Positions 15,522-24,686 of a DNA stretch of 64,000 nt are shown here, one piece after another. The stretch lies in the NCBI GenBank assembly GCA_963644945.1, contig CAVIQK010000003.1, positions 82,351 through 146,350 on the forward strand, given 5' to 3'. The notes under the pieces are model-generated. The model saw only the letters and a list, made by a program, of their open reading frames with translations. It ran no database searches and was not told the origin of the DNA. How positions within the stretch are numbered: the stretch's first letter is position 1; each line of letters starts with the position of its first letter. The DNA is from CAVIQK01 sp963644945. Its GTDB lineage: Bacteria > Bacillota > Clostridia > Christensenellales > DTU072. Position numbers and translations under genes: made by a program.

Positions 15522-16768
15522 TAAGACGTACAAGACTAAAAATTTTATTAGTTACCATATCAATAATTATTCTAGTAGAGGCATGCATGATAACCATTGC
15601 GGCCTCTGTTTTATACAGCAACATAAAAAAAGAAGCATGTGAATTCGTCAAATCGGTCGTGACTTCCGCAGAGATCGATGAACTCCCCGACGGAAGAAAG
15701 ATTGTAAGAGTACGAGATTTGATGGCAGGCACCGATAGAGGTGACAAGTTCGAAAACCTCAAAACCTTCGTTTCCGCATATTATACCGACGGTACGGATA
15801 CATATAAAGAAGTTGTGCAATCTAGCGCAATGTTTACCTCCGATGAAATCAAAAATACAAGTTTGAGAGTAGTCACATCCAAGAAAGATGTTGGAAAAAT
15901 CAACGACTGTTTTTATGCAAAACGTACTACTGAATCGGGACTTGTCTTGGTGGCGGTTGTTGACAAGAGTTCCGAAATAGACATCCTTGGCAACTTTGTT
16001 TTGCGAAGCAGCGGAATCGCCGTCATAGGGACGGCATGCCTTACTGTCGTGGTATGGATTTTGTCTTACTATGTTACAAAACCGATAAAAGATTCTATCC
16101 AAAACGAAAAGCGTTTCATAAGCGATGCAAGTCACGAATTGAAAACTCCTCTTACGATAATATCCGCAAACGTTGAAGTTATGACCGACGGTCAACCCAA
16201 CGAATGGGCAGATAATATCAAATCTCAAACTAAACGTATGCAAAAACTTGTCGAAGAAATGTTAGAACTATCAAAACTTGACGAAAGTATTACTGTCAGA
16301 AAAAAGGTAAAACACGAGAAGTTTTCGTTAAGCGACAAGACGTTAGAGGTCGTCATGCCTTTTGATCCTATTGCATACGAAAAACACATCGAATTCAACT
16401 ATGAAATTTTGCATAATGTCGATATTTATTCCGATCCCGACGACTATAAAAAAGTCCTAGGAGTACTTGTCGAAAATGCCGTAAAATATACAGCCGGTAA
16501 GATTGATATCAATTTACAAAAAAAGAACAAAAACACTTACGAATTGGTCGTAGAAAATACGGGATGCGGAATAAAAAATGCAGACAAGGACAGAGTCTTT
16601 GAGAGATTTTATCGCAGCGACGCATCAAGAGCAAGTTCGACCGGAGGATCGGGACTAGGGCTTGCAATAGCCAAAGAACTCTCCGAAAAGAACGGTTGGA
16701 AGTTATCTTTGGAGTGCGAAGAAAATGTTTTTACAAAATTCCGTCTTGTGGTAAAGACAAATTCGTAA
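15518..16768 (+). CDS. Sensor histidine kinase
   Basis: The 416-residue kinase has a membrane helix at about 9-32, an external sensor of about 130 residues with no recognised fold, a second helix at about 164-185, and then the HisKA domain with SHELKTPL (His206), followed by the ATPase domain with NAVKYTAG (N box), the G1 region ENTGCGI and the G2 region GGSGLGLAI. A HAMP linker is short or absent. It partners the regulator whose gene overlaps it. The signal is unknown. A terminator lies 90 bases downstream. Confidence 0.94.
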   Translation: MIRRTRLKILLVTISIIILVEACMITIAASVLYSNIKKEACEFVKSVVTSAEIDELPDGRKIVRVRDLMAGTDRGDKFENLKTFVSAYYTDGTDTYKEVVQSSAMFTSDEIKNTSLRVVTSKKDVGKINDCFYAKRTTESGLVLVAVVDKSSEIDILGNFVLRSSGIAVIGTACLTVVVWILSYYVTKPIKDSIQNEKRFISDASHELKTPLTIISANVEVMTDGQPNEWADNIKSQTKRMQKLVEEMLELSKLDESITVRKKVKHEKFSLSDKTLEVVMPFDPIAYEKHIEFNYEILHNVDIYSDPDDYKKVLGVLVENAVKYTAGKIDINLQKKNKNTYELVVENTGCGIKNADKDRVFERFYRSDASRASSTGGSGLGLAIAKELSEKNGWKLSLECEENVFTKFRLVVKTNS

Positions 16769-16857
16769 AGCAAAATTTACTTATAAAATTCATGTTTTAG
16801 GCTCTTAAACTATTTACAAAGGTTCCCCAAAACACGACATTTAGAAAAACAAGCGAC

Positions 16858-16890
16858 AGTCAAAACAGATTATTTTGTTTTGACTTTTAT
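16858..16890 (+). terminator. Terminator after the two-component genes
   Basis: The perfect 10-base stem AGTCAAAACA (16858-16867) / TGTTTTGACT (16876-16885) with an 8-base loop is followed by TTTATTTT. Confidence 0.85.
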
Positions 16891-16933
16891 TTTGAAAATA
16901 AATTTATTGTGTCCGCCGATCTAGTCAAAATTC

Positions 16934-16962
16934 TTTACATCGCAAATCTATATGTTTATAAT
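16934..16962 (+). promoter_or_regulatory. Promoter for the aspS-asnS-leuS operon
   Basis: TTTACA (16934-16939), 17 bases and TATAAT (16957-16962). The leader is only about 33 bases, too short for a T-box. Confidence 0.82.
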
Positions 16963-17001
16963 ATTATTTATATGTACAACCTTAAACAAGGAGAGAGTTC
17001 T

Positions 17002-18351
17002 ATGGAATTTTTAGACCTAACAAAAGAGAAAGTTTACGACGAAACAGAAGTCCTCTACAATCGTATTTTGAACGGCGAAGTAGAAGAGGGCGAGTTGGTC
17101 ACAGTAAAGGGTGCGATACACTCTTTGAGAAATAAAGGCGGAGATGCCTTCATTGTTATTCGTACCGCAAGACATACCCTTCAATTTTATTGGGAAGAAG
17201 GCAAAGCCAATTTTTCGGCAGGTGACCTCAAAGAAGGCGATACGGTGGTTATGACCGGCAAGATCAGAAAAAGCGAATATTCTCGTATAGGCTACGACAT
17301 TGATTGTGTTGACGTCAAAGTTTGTTCGTCCCCCTCGGATGTTCCTCCGTTTTCGATCGGCAAGAGAGAGATAAAAGCATCTTACGATACAATTCTTGAC
17401 TATCGTCCGATTTCTATGAGACACCCCAAAGAACGTGCTTATATAAAACTCGTCGAAGGTGTCATGAGAGGCATGACCGAATGGCTATATAAAAATCAAT
17501 TTACCCAAATTATTCCTCCGAAGATTGTCGCAGCCGGTGCAGAAGGCGGAGCAGACATGTTCGGACTCGATTATTTTGGAAAACAAGCCTACCTTGCTCA
17601 AAGTCCTCAATTCTACAAACAAATGATGGTCGGAGTGTACGAGAGAGTCTTCACGGTATCCCCGGTATTTAGAGCCGAAAAACACCGTACTTCAAGACAT
17701 ATCAACGAATTTATGGGTATAGACTTGGAGATGGGTTATATTGATAGTTTTTACGATGTTTGCGAGGCAGAAGCCAGAGCATTGAGATACACTTTCGATC
17801 TCATCAATCGTGAATATAAAAACGAACTCGACATTATCGGTATGGATGCTCTCCCCACTTTTGACAAAGTCCCTTACGTCCGTTTTGACGTTGCAAAACA
17901 AATGGTAAAAGAAAAATACGGCAGAGATTTTAGAAGTGATTATGATCTAGAACCCGAAGAAGAAAAACTTATCGGCAAAATATTCAAAGAGGAATATGGC
18001 TCCGAACTTGTCTTCGTCACCCATTATCCTTCCAAAAAACGTCCGTTCTATGCAATGGACGATCCCGAAGATCCTACCTACACATTGTCTTTTGACCTTC
18101 TTCTAAACGGCACCGAAATCACGACCGGCGGACAACGTATCCACGATTATGACATGCAAGTAGCCAAGATGAAGTCAAGAGGAATGAATCCTGACGATTT
18201 CGCATCCTACCTAATGATTCACAAATACGGCATGCCCCCGCATGGCGGACTCGGAATAGGTGTAGAAAGACTTGCGATGAAACTCTTCAACGTTGACAAC
18301 ATCCGTACAGTCACCTTATTCCCTCGTGACACCGAACGTTTGGAACCCTAA
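17002..18351 (+). CDS. aspS: Aspartyl-tRNA synthetase, archaeal type
   Basis: This class IIb synthetase charges tRNA-Asp and, in many bacteria with this form, also tRNA-Asn. The 449-residue length lacks the large GAD insertion of ordinary bacterial AspRS (about 590 residues). The sequence is of the archaeal/AspRS2 kind: OB-fold N-domain, PPKIVAAGAEGGADMF, AYLAQSPQFYKQMM, motif 2 FRAEKHRTSRHINEF and motif 3 GLGIGVERLAMKL. I choose the ATG at 17002 because AAGGAGAG precedes it; a longer GTG-started frame would begin upstream of the promoter. His40 sits where, as I recall, non-discriminating AspRS2 enzymes have His, but an AsnRS gene follows directly, so specificity is open. Confidence 0.93.
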   Translation: MEFLDLTKEKVYDETEVLYNRILNGEVEEGELVTVKGAIHSLRNKGGDAFIVIRTARHTLQFYWEEGKANFSAGDLKEGDTVVMTGKIRKSEYSRIGYDIDCVDVKVCSSPSDVPPFSIGKREIKASYDTILDYRPISMRHPKERAYIKLVEGVMRGMTEWLYKNQFTQIIPPKIVAAGAEGGADMFGLDYFGKQAYLAQSPQFYKQMMVGVYERVFTVSPVFRAEKHRTSRHINEFMGIDLEMGYIDSFYDVCEAEARALRYTFDLINREYKNELDIIGMDALPTFDKVPYVRFDVAKQMVKEKYGRDFRSDYDLEPEEEKLIGKIFKEEYGSELVFVTHYPSKKRPFYAMDDPEDPTYTLSFDLLLNGTEITTGGQRIHDYDMQVAKMKSRGMNPDDFASYLMIHKYGMPPHGGLGIGVERLAMKLFNVDNIRTVTLFPRDTERLEP

Positions 18352-18370
18352 CAAAAAGGAAAGAAAACTT

Positions 18371-19735
18371 ATGCAACACATTGATATTAAACAAGTATTA
18401 CACGACACATCCCTTATAGGAAAAACCATCACCGTATGCGGATGGATAAGAACAACAAGAGACAGCAAAAATGTTCTGTTCTACGAACTCAACGACGGAA
18501 CATCTCTCAAAAACCTTCAAGTTGTATTTGAAAAAGAGAGTTTTCAAAACATAACGGTTGCAGCATCTCAAAAATTAGGTGCAGCCGTCATGGTCGAAGG
18601 CACATTGAAAGAAGGATTCGGCACTCAATCGGTAGAACTCTCTTGCGAAAAAATAGAAGTTTTAGGCGAATGCCCCGAAACCTATCCCCTCCAAAAGAAA
18701 CGTCACACCTTAGAATATTTGCGTACAATTGCCCATCTACGTGGACGTACCAACACGTTCTCTGCGGTGTTTAGAGTAAGAAGTGTCCTTTCAATGGCAA
18801 TTCACGAATTTTTCCAATCTAGAGGATTCATATATGCCAACACTCCTATAATCACCGGTAGCGACTGCGAAGGTGCCGGAGAAATGTTTAGAGTGACGAC
18901 TCTTGCCCCCGGGGACAAAGATTACAAAAACGACTTTTTCGGTAAAAAGGCAGGTCTTACCGTTTCCGGACAACTAGAAGGCGAAGCCATGGCTATGGCA
19001 TTTGGCAAGATTTATACATTCGGTCCCACATTTAGAGCCGAAAACAGCAACACCCCTAGGCATGCCGCAGAGTTTTGGCAAGTAGAACCCGAAGTTGCAT
19101 TTGCCGATCTATACGACATAATTGCCCTTGCAAGAGACATGATCAAGTACATAATAAAACGTACAATGGACCTTTGCCCCGATGAATTTGACTTTTTCGA
19201 AAAGCACTACGAAGCAGGTCTAAAAGAGAAACTTCTCAACGTCGTCAATAGCGAATTTGTCACGCTTGACTATACCAAAGCCGTTGAAATTTTGGAAAAG
19301 AGTGGCAAAAAATTCGATTATCCCGTAAGTTGGGGTATGGACCTCCAAACCGAACACGAGAGATATATTGTTGACGAAGTATATAAATGCCCCGTATTTG
19401 TAGTCAACTACCCCAAAGAGATCAAGTCCTTCTATATGAAGCAAAATCCCGACGGAAAGACCGTTGCCGCAAGTGACTTGCTTGTCCCGGGAGTCGGCGA
19501 AATCATCGGCGGTAGCCAAAGAGAAGACAATTTTGATATTCTTGACAAAAGAATCAAAGAACTCGGCATGAATATGGACGATTATTGGTGGTATATGGAT
19601 TTACGTCGTTTCGGCTCCACACCTCACTCCGGATTCGGTCTAGGTTTAGAGCGTATGATCATGTACGTTACCGGTATGTCCAACATAAGAGACGTCGAAT
19701 TATTCCCCAGAACAACAGGAAATCTTGAATTTTAA
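18371..19735 (+). CDS. asnS: Asparaginyl-tRNA synthetase
   Basis: AsnRS charges tRNA-Asn directly with asparagine. The 454-residue protein has the anticodon-binding OB domain (GWIRTTRDSKNVLFYEL), the AsnRS-type TLEYLRTIAHLRGRT, TPIITGSDCEGAGEMF, motif 2 FRAENSNTPRHAAEF and motif 3 GFGLGLERMIMYV. The ATG at 18371 is preceded by AAAGGAAAG; the longer frame would overlap the end of aspS. It is the middle gene of a three-synthetase operon, 19 bases after aspS and 2 bases before leuS. Confidence 0.96.
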   Translation: MQHIDIKQVLHDTSLIGKTITVCGWIRTTRDSKNVLFYELNDGTSLKNLQVVFEKESFQNITVAASQKLGAAVMVEGTLKEGFGTQSVELSCEKIEVLGECPETYPLQKKRHTLEYLRTIAHLRGRTNTFSAVFRVRSVLSMAIHEFFQSRGFIYANTPIITGSDCEGAGEMFRVTTLAPGDKDYKNDFFGKKAGLTVSGQLEGEAMAMAFGKIYTFGPTFRAENSNTPRHAAEFWQVEPEVAFADLYDIIALARDMIKYIIKRTMDLCPDEFDFFEKHYEAGLKEKLLNVVNSEFVTLDYTKAVEILEKSGKKFDYPVSWGMDLQTEHERYIVDEVYKCPVFVVNYPKEIKSFYMKQNPDGKTVAASDLLVPGVGEIIGGSQREDNFDILDKRIKELGMNMDDYWWYMDLRRFGSTPHSGFGLGLERMIMYVTGMSNIRDVELFPRTTGNLEF

Positions 19736-19737
19736 TT

Positions 19738-22131
19738 ATGAATAAATACAACCCTAAAGAGATAGAAAAAAAATGGCAAAAATATTGGTATGACAATGCC
19801 GTATTTGAAGCAAAAGAAGATCCGTCAAAACCCAAGTTTTACGGACTTATCGAATTCCCTTACCCCTCAGGAAACGGACTTCACGTAGGCCATATCAGAG
19901 CCTTTTCCTCAATGGAATTTATATCGAGAAAAAGACGCATGGAAGGTTATTCCGTCTTATTCCCGATAGGCTATGACGCATTTGGACTTCCTACCGAAAA
20001 CTATGCAATCAAAACAGGCATCCACCCGAGAATAGTCACCGACCAAAACATCAAAAAATTTGAAGAACAATTAAAAACAGTCGGTTATTCGTTCGACTAT
20101 TCCAGAACAATCGACACGACCGACCAAGATTATTACAAGTGGACTCAATGGATCTTTTTACAACTTTTCAAAAGAGGCCTTGCATACAAATCAAAAACCT
20201 TCGTCAATTTTTGTCCCACTTGCAACGTAGTCCTTGCCAACGAAGAAAGCCAAGGCGGTGTTTGTGATAGATGCGGTAGCAAAGTCGAGCAAAAAGAAAA
20301 GGATGTATGGTTCCTAAAAATAAGAGAATATGCCGACAGACTACTAAAAAATCTTGACGGACTAGATTTTCCGGAAAGAGTCAAAACCGAACAAGCCAAC
20401 TGGATAGGCAAAAGTGTCGGCGCAGAAGTCAATTTTACATTGACCGACGGCTCCGAAAACCAACGTCTTACCGTATTTACTACAAGGTGTGACACACTTT
20501 TTGGTGTCACTTTCTTAGTCATGGCACCGGAGCATCCCGCAATAGACAAATTCAAAGACTCTATCAAAAATATCGGCGAAGTCGAAAAATATAGACAAGA
20601 AACCAAGACTAAAAAAGAATTCGACCGCATATTTATGAACAAGGAAAAGACCGGAGTAAGACTTGACGGAGTATATGCAATAAATCCCGTTTCCGGCAAA
20701 GAAATTCCTGTCTTTATAGCCGACTATGTAATGATGGATTACGGTACGGGCGCAATTATGGCAGTCCCTGCACATGACGAAAGAGACTATGCGTTCGCCA
20801 AAAAATTCAATCTTCCCATTATAGAAGTTATCGAAGGCGGAGATGTCGAAAAAGAAGCCTATGTTGCAAAAGACGGTGGCAAACTCGTCAACAGTGATTT
20901 CCTCAATGGTCTTTCGGTAAAAGATGCCATCAAAAAAATGATTGCATATTTGGAAGAGAAAGGACTAGGTCACCAAAAAGTCGATTTCAAAATGAAAGAC
21001 TGGGCGTTCAACAGACAACGCTATTGGGGCGAACCTATACCTATTATAAATTGTCCCCACTGCGGACAAGTGCCGGTTCCGGAAGAAGATCTTCCCTTGA
21101 CACTTCCCAAAATTAAAGACTTCAAACCGTCCCAAGACGGAGAAAGTCCTCTCGCAACCGTCGATGAATGGGTGAATTGCACATGCCCTAAATGTGGCGG
21201 AAAAGCAAAAAGAGAGACCGACACCATGCCTCAATGGGCAGGGTCGTCATGGTACTATCTCCGTTATATGTCCCCTAAATGCGACACCGCTCTTGTCGAT
21301 CCCGAAGCCTACAAATATTGGGGGCAAGTCGATTGGTACAACGGTGGAATGGAACACGTCACCAGACACCTTATTTATTCGAGATTTTGGAATATGTTCC
21401 TATACGATATAGGTGCCATATCCCACGAAGAACCTTACAAAAAACGTACCGCTCAAGGACTTATTTTAGGTGAAGACGGCGAAAAAATGTCCAAATCTAA
21501 AGGCAACGTCGTCAATCCCGATGACGTCGTCAAAGAGTACGGTGCCGACACTTTGAGAGTTTTTGTCTCATTTATAGGAGACTATGGCCAACCTGCTCCG
21601 TGGTCAACCGACGGACTAAAAGGCTCTTGGAGATTTATCAATAGAGTATGGAACCTAATGGATATACTCGGCGACAACGTCGATACAAGCGATCTTAATT
21701 TGGACGTTTTGATAAAAGGCGTATCCGAGGATTATGAAACCCTCAAATTCAATACCGCGATAGCAAAACTCATGACAGCCATAAACGTTGTTTACAATAG
21801 AGGCAAAGTATCGAAAAACGAATTAAACGTTATTCTAAAACTCCTCTACCCTATAGCCCCTCATATCACCGAGGAGATGTATTCTTTGACCAACAACGGA
21901 GAAATTTTGTCCAAAACCGAGTGGCCCAAGTATGACGAGAAAAAACTTGTTTCTTCGACCGTAGAACTCCCCGTTCAAATAATGGGCAAGGTCAAAGGAA
22001 GAATAACGGTGTCCCCCGATGCAGACGAAAACGAGATCTACGATGCCATAGAAAAGGTGGGACTTGCACAGCGAGAAAACGTCAAAAAACTTATATACGT
22101 CAAAGGCAAAATTGTCAATTTGATAATATAG
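19738..22131 (+). CDS. leuS: Leucyl-tRNA synthetase
   Basis: This 797-residue class Ia enzyme charges tRNA-Leu. The HIGH-type motif lies within PYPSGNGLHVGH (about 41-52), the KMSKS loop in GEKMSKSKGNVVNP, and the catalytic-core segment WAGSSWYYLRYM is typical. The CP1 editing domain is present (TTRCDTLFGVTF and GTGAIMAVPAHDERDY with the conserved Thr-rich and Asp residues). Two Cys pairs (CPTCN and CDRCG) form a zinc site, and a second set lies in CPHCG/CPKCG. The ATG is 2 bases after the asnS stop; the ribosome site is inside asnS. Confidence 0.97.
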   Translation: MNKYNPKEIEKKWQKYWYDNAVFEAKEDPSKPKFYGLIEFPYPSGNGLHVGHIRAFSSMEFISRKRRMEGYSVLFPIGYDAFGLPTENYAIKTGIHPRIVTDQNIKKFEEQLKTVGYSFDYSRTIDTTDQDYYKWTQWIFLQLFKRGLAYKSKTFVNFCPTCNVVLANEESQGGVCDRCGSKVEQKEKDVWFLKIREYADRLLKNLDGLDFPERVKTEQANWIGKSVGAEVNFTLTDGSENQRLTVFTTRCDTLFGVTFLVMAPEHPAIDKFKDSIKNIGEVEKYRQETKTKKEFDRIFMNKEKTGVRLDGVYAINPVSGKEIPVFIADYVMMDYGTGAIMAVPAHDERDYAFAKKFNLPIIEVIEGGDVEKEAYVAKDGGKLVNSDFLNGLSVKDAIKKMIAYLEEKGLGHQKVDFKMKDWAFNRQRYWGEPIPIINCPHCGQVPVPEEDLPLTLPKIKDFKPSQDGESPLATVDEWVNCTCPKCGGKAKRETDTMPQWAGSSWYYLRYMSPKCDTALVDPEAYKYWGQVDWYNGGMEHVTRHLIYSRFWNMFLYDIGAISHEEPYKKRTAQGLILGEDGEKMSKSKGNVVNPDDVVKEYGADTLRVFVSFIGDYGQPAPWSTDGLKGSWRFINRVWNLMDILGDNVDTSDLNLDVLIKGVSEDYETLKFNTAIAKLMTAINVVYNRGKVSKNELNVILKLLYPIAPHITEEMYSLTNNGEILSKTEWPKYDEKKLVSSTVELPVQIMGKVKGRITVSPDADENEIYDAIEKVGLAQRENVKKLIYVKGKIVNLII

Positions 22132-22147
22132 AAGTAAACAAAAATAA

Positions 22148-22171
22148 AAGGCTCCGCATGGAGCCTTTTTT
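22148..22171. terminator. Bidirectional terminator
   Basis: AAGGCTCC-gcat-GGAGCCTT is a perfect 8-base stem with a run of A before and of T after, serving both leuS and the convergent gene at 22170. Confidence 0.9.
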
Positions 22172-23078
22172 ATTGTTCATCGGTCAAATAACCATCATAA
22201 TTTGTACTGAAATCAAGATCTAATTTGTCTAGTTTTTTGTCCTTCGTTTCGACAAAAACCGTCATATATTTTATGCCTTTTTGAATGGCATCATTGTACT
22301 GCTCTGCCAAAGTCTTGTCGGCTTTTATCTCGCCTTTGGTGTTTATCGGATAAGACATGCGAGATTGGTTCCCGAGATCCCACTCCGGCGGAATAGGGTA
22401 TTTTCTATATCCTGCGGTAAAAAGATGAGGAGAAGACAAAACTTTTTCGGCAATCACCGAAATTCCCGTTTTTAGAAAACATCCTTTTTGAAGAAGTCTT
22501 GTAAAAAGATTCCATGCGTTTACCGCAAGGCGAGCATCTTTTTCGCTAAAATCAAAATTAAAAGACTCTTTGCAAGTGGTGTTATAAAAATCAAAAGTCG
22601 CCTTTACTATATCTTTGTCCCACGAAAAAAGTTTGACGGCAGGGTAAGAAAATTTTCCGAATCGCTTGTCGGCGGTATAAGCATCCATTTCGGTTTCGAC
22701 AAGCATGTGGACATTTCCTTTATAACTTTCGCTTACATTAGGGGCGACCTTACTTTCTTGTGCGAAGAAAATATAAGGATGCAATGACGAGTCCAAAACG
22801 TAGTGTGTCAAAAATCCCAATACGAAAGCATATTGCGAAGGCTCCAAATCTTTATTAAGTGCTTCGTTAAAACTTTTACCTACATTTTTTTGATGGACAA
22901 AATCTCCGTATTCTCTTTTCTTTTTGTCGGACGAAAAATTTAGTCCATACAAAACATCTCCGCCCATTGATCCGAAATAATAAAATTTTTCATATCCCTC
23001 AATGTGCGACCTAACAGTTTGTGGCAAAGAATCAAAAAGTTTTTCCGCAAAAACATAATGTGTAAGAGCGTTGGGCAT
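22170..23078 (-). CDS. Zinc-dependent phospholipase C-like protein
   Basis: The 302-residue protein belongs to the Zn_dep_PLPC family, judging by the start MPNALTHYVFAEKLFDSL, FGSMGGDVLY, the His before VGKSFNEAL and the zinc-ligand helix LGFLTHYVLDSSLHPYIF. His6, Asp in GGDVLY and the His residues in LTHYVLDSSLHP are the likely zinc ligands. No signal peptide is seen, so unlike secreted alpha-toxins it is probably intracellular; many such clostridial proteins are uncharacterised. AAGGAGT precedes the ATG. It follows birA by 41 bases on the same strand. Confidence 0.85.
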   Translation of the reverse strand: MPNALTHYVFAEKLFDSLPQTVRSHIEGYEKFYYFGSMGGDVLYGLNFSSDKKKREYGDFVHQKNVGKSFNEALNKDLEPSQYAFVLGFLTHYVLDSSLHPYIFFAQESKVAPNVSESYKGNVHMLVETEMDAYTADKRFGKFSYPAVKLFSWDKDIVKATFDFYNTTCKESFNFDFSEKDARLAVNAWNLFTRLLQKGCFLKTGISVIAEKVLSSPHLFTAGYRKYPIPPEWDLGNQSRMSYPINTKGEIKADKTLAEQYNDAIQKGIKYMTVFVETKDKKLDKLDLDFSTNYDGYLTDEQ

Positions 23079-23119
23079 AAATTACTCCTTTGGTGTCCCA
23101 AAACAAGATTTTAGGGACA

Positions 23120-23848
23120 CTAATCGTTGATTATTTCGACATCGTCGGCGGTAATTGTTTCTCGTTTTCCGTCGAAGTCCGCTAGCAAAAATCCTTCTTC
23201 CGATAGCCCGATTGCTATCCCGACTTTATCTTTCACCCTTATTTTTTTGCCGACGGTTGCAGATATTTTCTTATAACTTTCCAAGACTTTTTCGTAATAT
23301 TCTTTTTCTAGCAGGAATATTTCCTTTATTATTTTTGCAACAACTTCTTCACGTTTTGCACTCACTGCTTGCATCCTAAGAGTCGTGGCGATATCTTTTA
23401 TCTCGGTTATATCGTTTTCTATGTTTAGCCCGATTCCGAGAATCAATGCGTTGGTCTTCGGAGTGCATGCATACTCGCATAAAATACCGCATATTTTTTT
23501 ATTGCGAACAAGCACATCGTTAGGCCATTTCAACTCGGATTTTACTTCATATCCTGCCAATACTTTTTCGACAGCCATACCGGTAAGAATAACATATTTT
23601 GTTGCATCTTTCGGATCAAGTGTTCTGTTGAGTTGTAGAGTCATATAGACTCCGCCCTTTTTAGAAATAAAATGTCTTCCGTCTTTACCCATGCCGTCCG
23701 TTTGATACTCCGCAACGACAACTCTATCGCAAGAAGAAAGAGTAGACCTAACATAAAGATTAGTAGAAGGGCAGTTGACTACTTCTAATTTTATATCGAC
23801 ATTTTCTTTTTTTAATTGGTTTTTAATTTTATGTTTGTATGTACACAT
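23120..23848 (-). CDS. birA: Biotin--[acetyl-CoA-carboxylase] ligase
   Basis: The enzyme attaches biotin through biotinyl-AMP to the carrier protein of acetyl-CoA carboxylase. The 242-residue protein has the catalytic core only: STNLYVRS, the nucleotide loop AEYQTDGMGKDGRHF (a GRGRxGR-like loop with Met and Lys replacing two residues), LKWPNDVLV, KICGILCE and GIGLNIEN, then a small C-terminal SH3-like domain. The DNA-binding N-terminal domain of bifunctional BirA is absent, so it should not act as a repressor. The start lies one base after the recX stop, indicating coupled translation. Confidence 0.93.
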   Translation of the reverse strand: MCTYKHKIKNQLKKENVDIKLEVVNCPSTNLYVRSTLSSCDRVVVAEYQTDGMGKDGRHFISKKGGVYMTLQLNRTLDPKDATKYVILTGMAVEKVLAGYEVKSELKWPNDVLVRNKKICGILCEYACTPKTNALILGIGLNIENDITEIKDIATTLRMQAVSAKREEVVAKIIKEIFLLEKEYYEKVLESYKKISATVGKKIRVKDKVGIAIGLSEEGFLLADFDGKRETITADDVEIIND

Positions 23849-23849
23849 A

Positions 23850-24317
23850 TCAATCGTCCGTACTCAAATTAAATTTATTCATCGTAGCCTTTATATCGCT
23901 ATAAGAAAACCCTCTCGAAACCAATCGTCTAAAAAGTCTTTCTCTTAGTTTTTCGTCAGGTTTTCTGTTTTTCAAAAACTTTTCCGCAACCGCATAACAA
24001 CTTTCTGCTTCGTTTTCGATATCGCCTAAATATTTGTCGATGATCTCTTGCGAAATGCCTTTAGAAGAAAGTTCTTGCCTTATACGTCTTTTGCCTTTGG
24101 TTGTAGAATTCATCTCAATATATCGTTTTGAAAATCTGTCGTCATCGATAAATCCGTATTCTTTGGCTTTTTCGACGGCAGTATTTCTAGATTCGTAATC
24201 GAATCCTTTTTCTTTCAGTTTGATTCTAATTTGCATTTCTGTGCGATCGAACTTATCCAAATAATCTAAAATATATTTGTAAGCCCCGTCTGCATCAAGT
24301 TCATATTTTTTTGCCAT
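23850..24317 (-). CDS. recX: Regulatory protein RecX
   Basis: RecX binds RecA filaments and limits recombination and SOS induction. The 155-residue protein is all helical with the family's repeated three-helix units: YKYILDYLDKFDRTEMQIRIKLKEKG type N-terminus, KEYGFIDDDRFSKRYIE, then KGKRRIRQELSSKGI and the C-terminal unit RLFRRLVSRGFSYSDI. There is no Shine-Dalgarno, and the promoter is so close that the mRNA is probably leaderless. RecA is not in this window. Confidence 0.93.
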   Translation of the reverse strand: MAKKYELDADGAYKYILDYLDKFDRTEMQIRIKLKEKGFDYESRNTAVEKAKEYGFIDDDRFSKRYIEMNSTTKGKRRIRQELSSKGISQEIIDKYLGDIENEAESCYAVAEKFLKNRKPDEKLRERLFRRLVSRGFSYSDIKATMNKFNLSTDD

Positions 24318-24323
24318 AAAATA

Positions 24324-24352
24324 ATTTTATCACGATTTGAGAAAATTGTAAA
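24324..24352 (-). promoter_or_regulatory. Leaderless promoter for recX
   Basis: On the minus strand TTTACA (24347-24352), 17 bases, TAAAAT (24324-24329), then 6 bases to the ATG. Transcription would start at the initiation codon. Confidence 0.72.
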
Positions 24353-24407
24353 TGTCATAGGTAAAAATAGATTTCAAATGTAATGTCAAAAATCTTGAAA
24401 TTGCGCA

Positions 24408-24441
24408 ATAAAAAAGCCGTAAAACTTTCGTCTTACGGCTT
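24408..24441 (-). terminator. Terminator after tRNA-Arg
   Basis: On the minus strand AAGCCGTAA and TTACGGCTT form a 9-base stem with a 10-base loop, followed by TTTT, directly after the tRNA CCA end. Confidence 0.9.
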
Positions 24442-24518
24442 TGGCGCGCCATGAGGAGTTCGAATCCCCAACCTTTGGTTCCGTAGACCAACGCTCTATC
24501 CAGTTGAGCTAATGGCGC
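24442..24518 (-). tRNA. tRNA-Arg (anticodon ACG)
   Basis: The 77-base cloverleaf starts GCGCCAT and its acceptor stem pairs perfectly with ATGGCGC. The D arm (AGCTCAACTGGATAGAGC), anticodon stem TTGGT/ACCAA with loop CTACGGA, and T loop GTTCGAA-type sequence are all present. The anticodon ACG, with A34 likely changed to inosine, reads CGU/CGC/CGA. The 3' CCA is encoded. Confidence 0.96.
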
Positions 24519-24539
24519 ATATTGATTTTTGCGAAAAAT

Positions 24540-24569
24540 ATTATAGTCAATGACTCCGAGTTTTGTCAA
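24540..24569 (-). promoter_or_regulatory. Promoter for tRNA-Arg
   Basis: On the minus strand a perfect TTGACA (24564-24569) and a perfect TATAAT (24540-24545) are 18 bases apart; the start falls about 15 bases before the tRNA. Confidence 0.85.
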
Positions 24570-24638
24570 CTAATTTTTATATTATGGCGGATTTCTTTTG
24601 ATTTTCCTATTTTGATATAAAATATCAATACTACATTA

Positions 24639-24667
24639 TAGACAAAAAAGAAAACTTTTGTTATAAT
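24639..24667 (+). promoter_or_regulatory. Promoter for the GNAT-glnS unit
   Basis: TAGACA (24639-24644), 17 bases and TATAAT (24662-24667). The leader is about 13 bases and has no Shine-Dalgarno. Confidence 0.65.
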
Positions 24668-24686
24668 AATTTTTTGTTGGTGCCCA

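Noticed and set aside
16909..17001. Upstream GTG-started extension of aspS
   Set aside because: It would begin before the promoter; the ATG at 17002 has a strong ribosome site and matches the family N-terminus.
16963..17001. T-box leader before the synthetase genes
   Set aside because: The leaders of aspS, glnS and metG are about 13-40 bases, far too short for a T-box stem I and antiterminator.
18293..18370. Upstream extension of asnS overlapping aspS
   Set aside because: AAAGGAAAG precedes the ATG at 18371, and the extended residues are not AsnRS-like.
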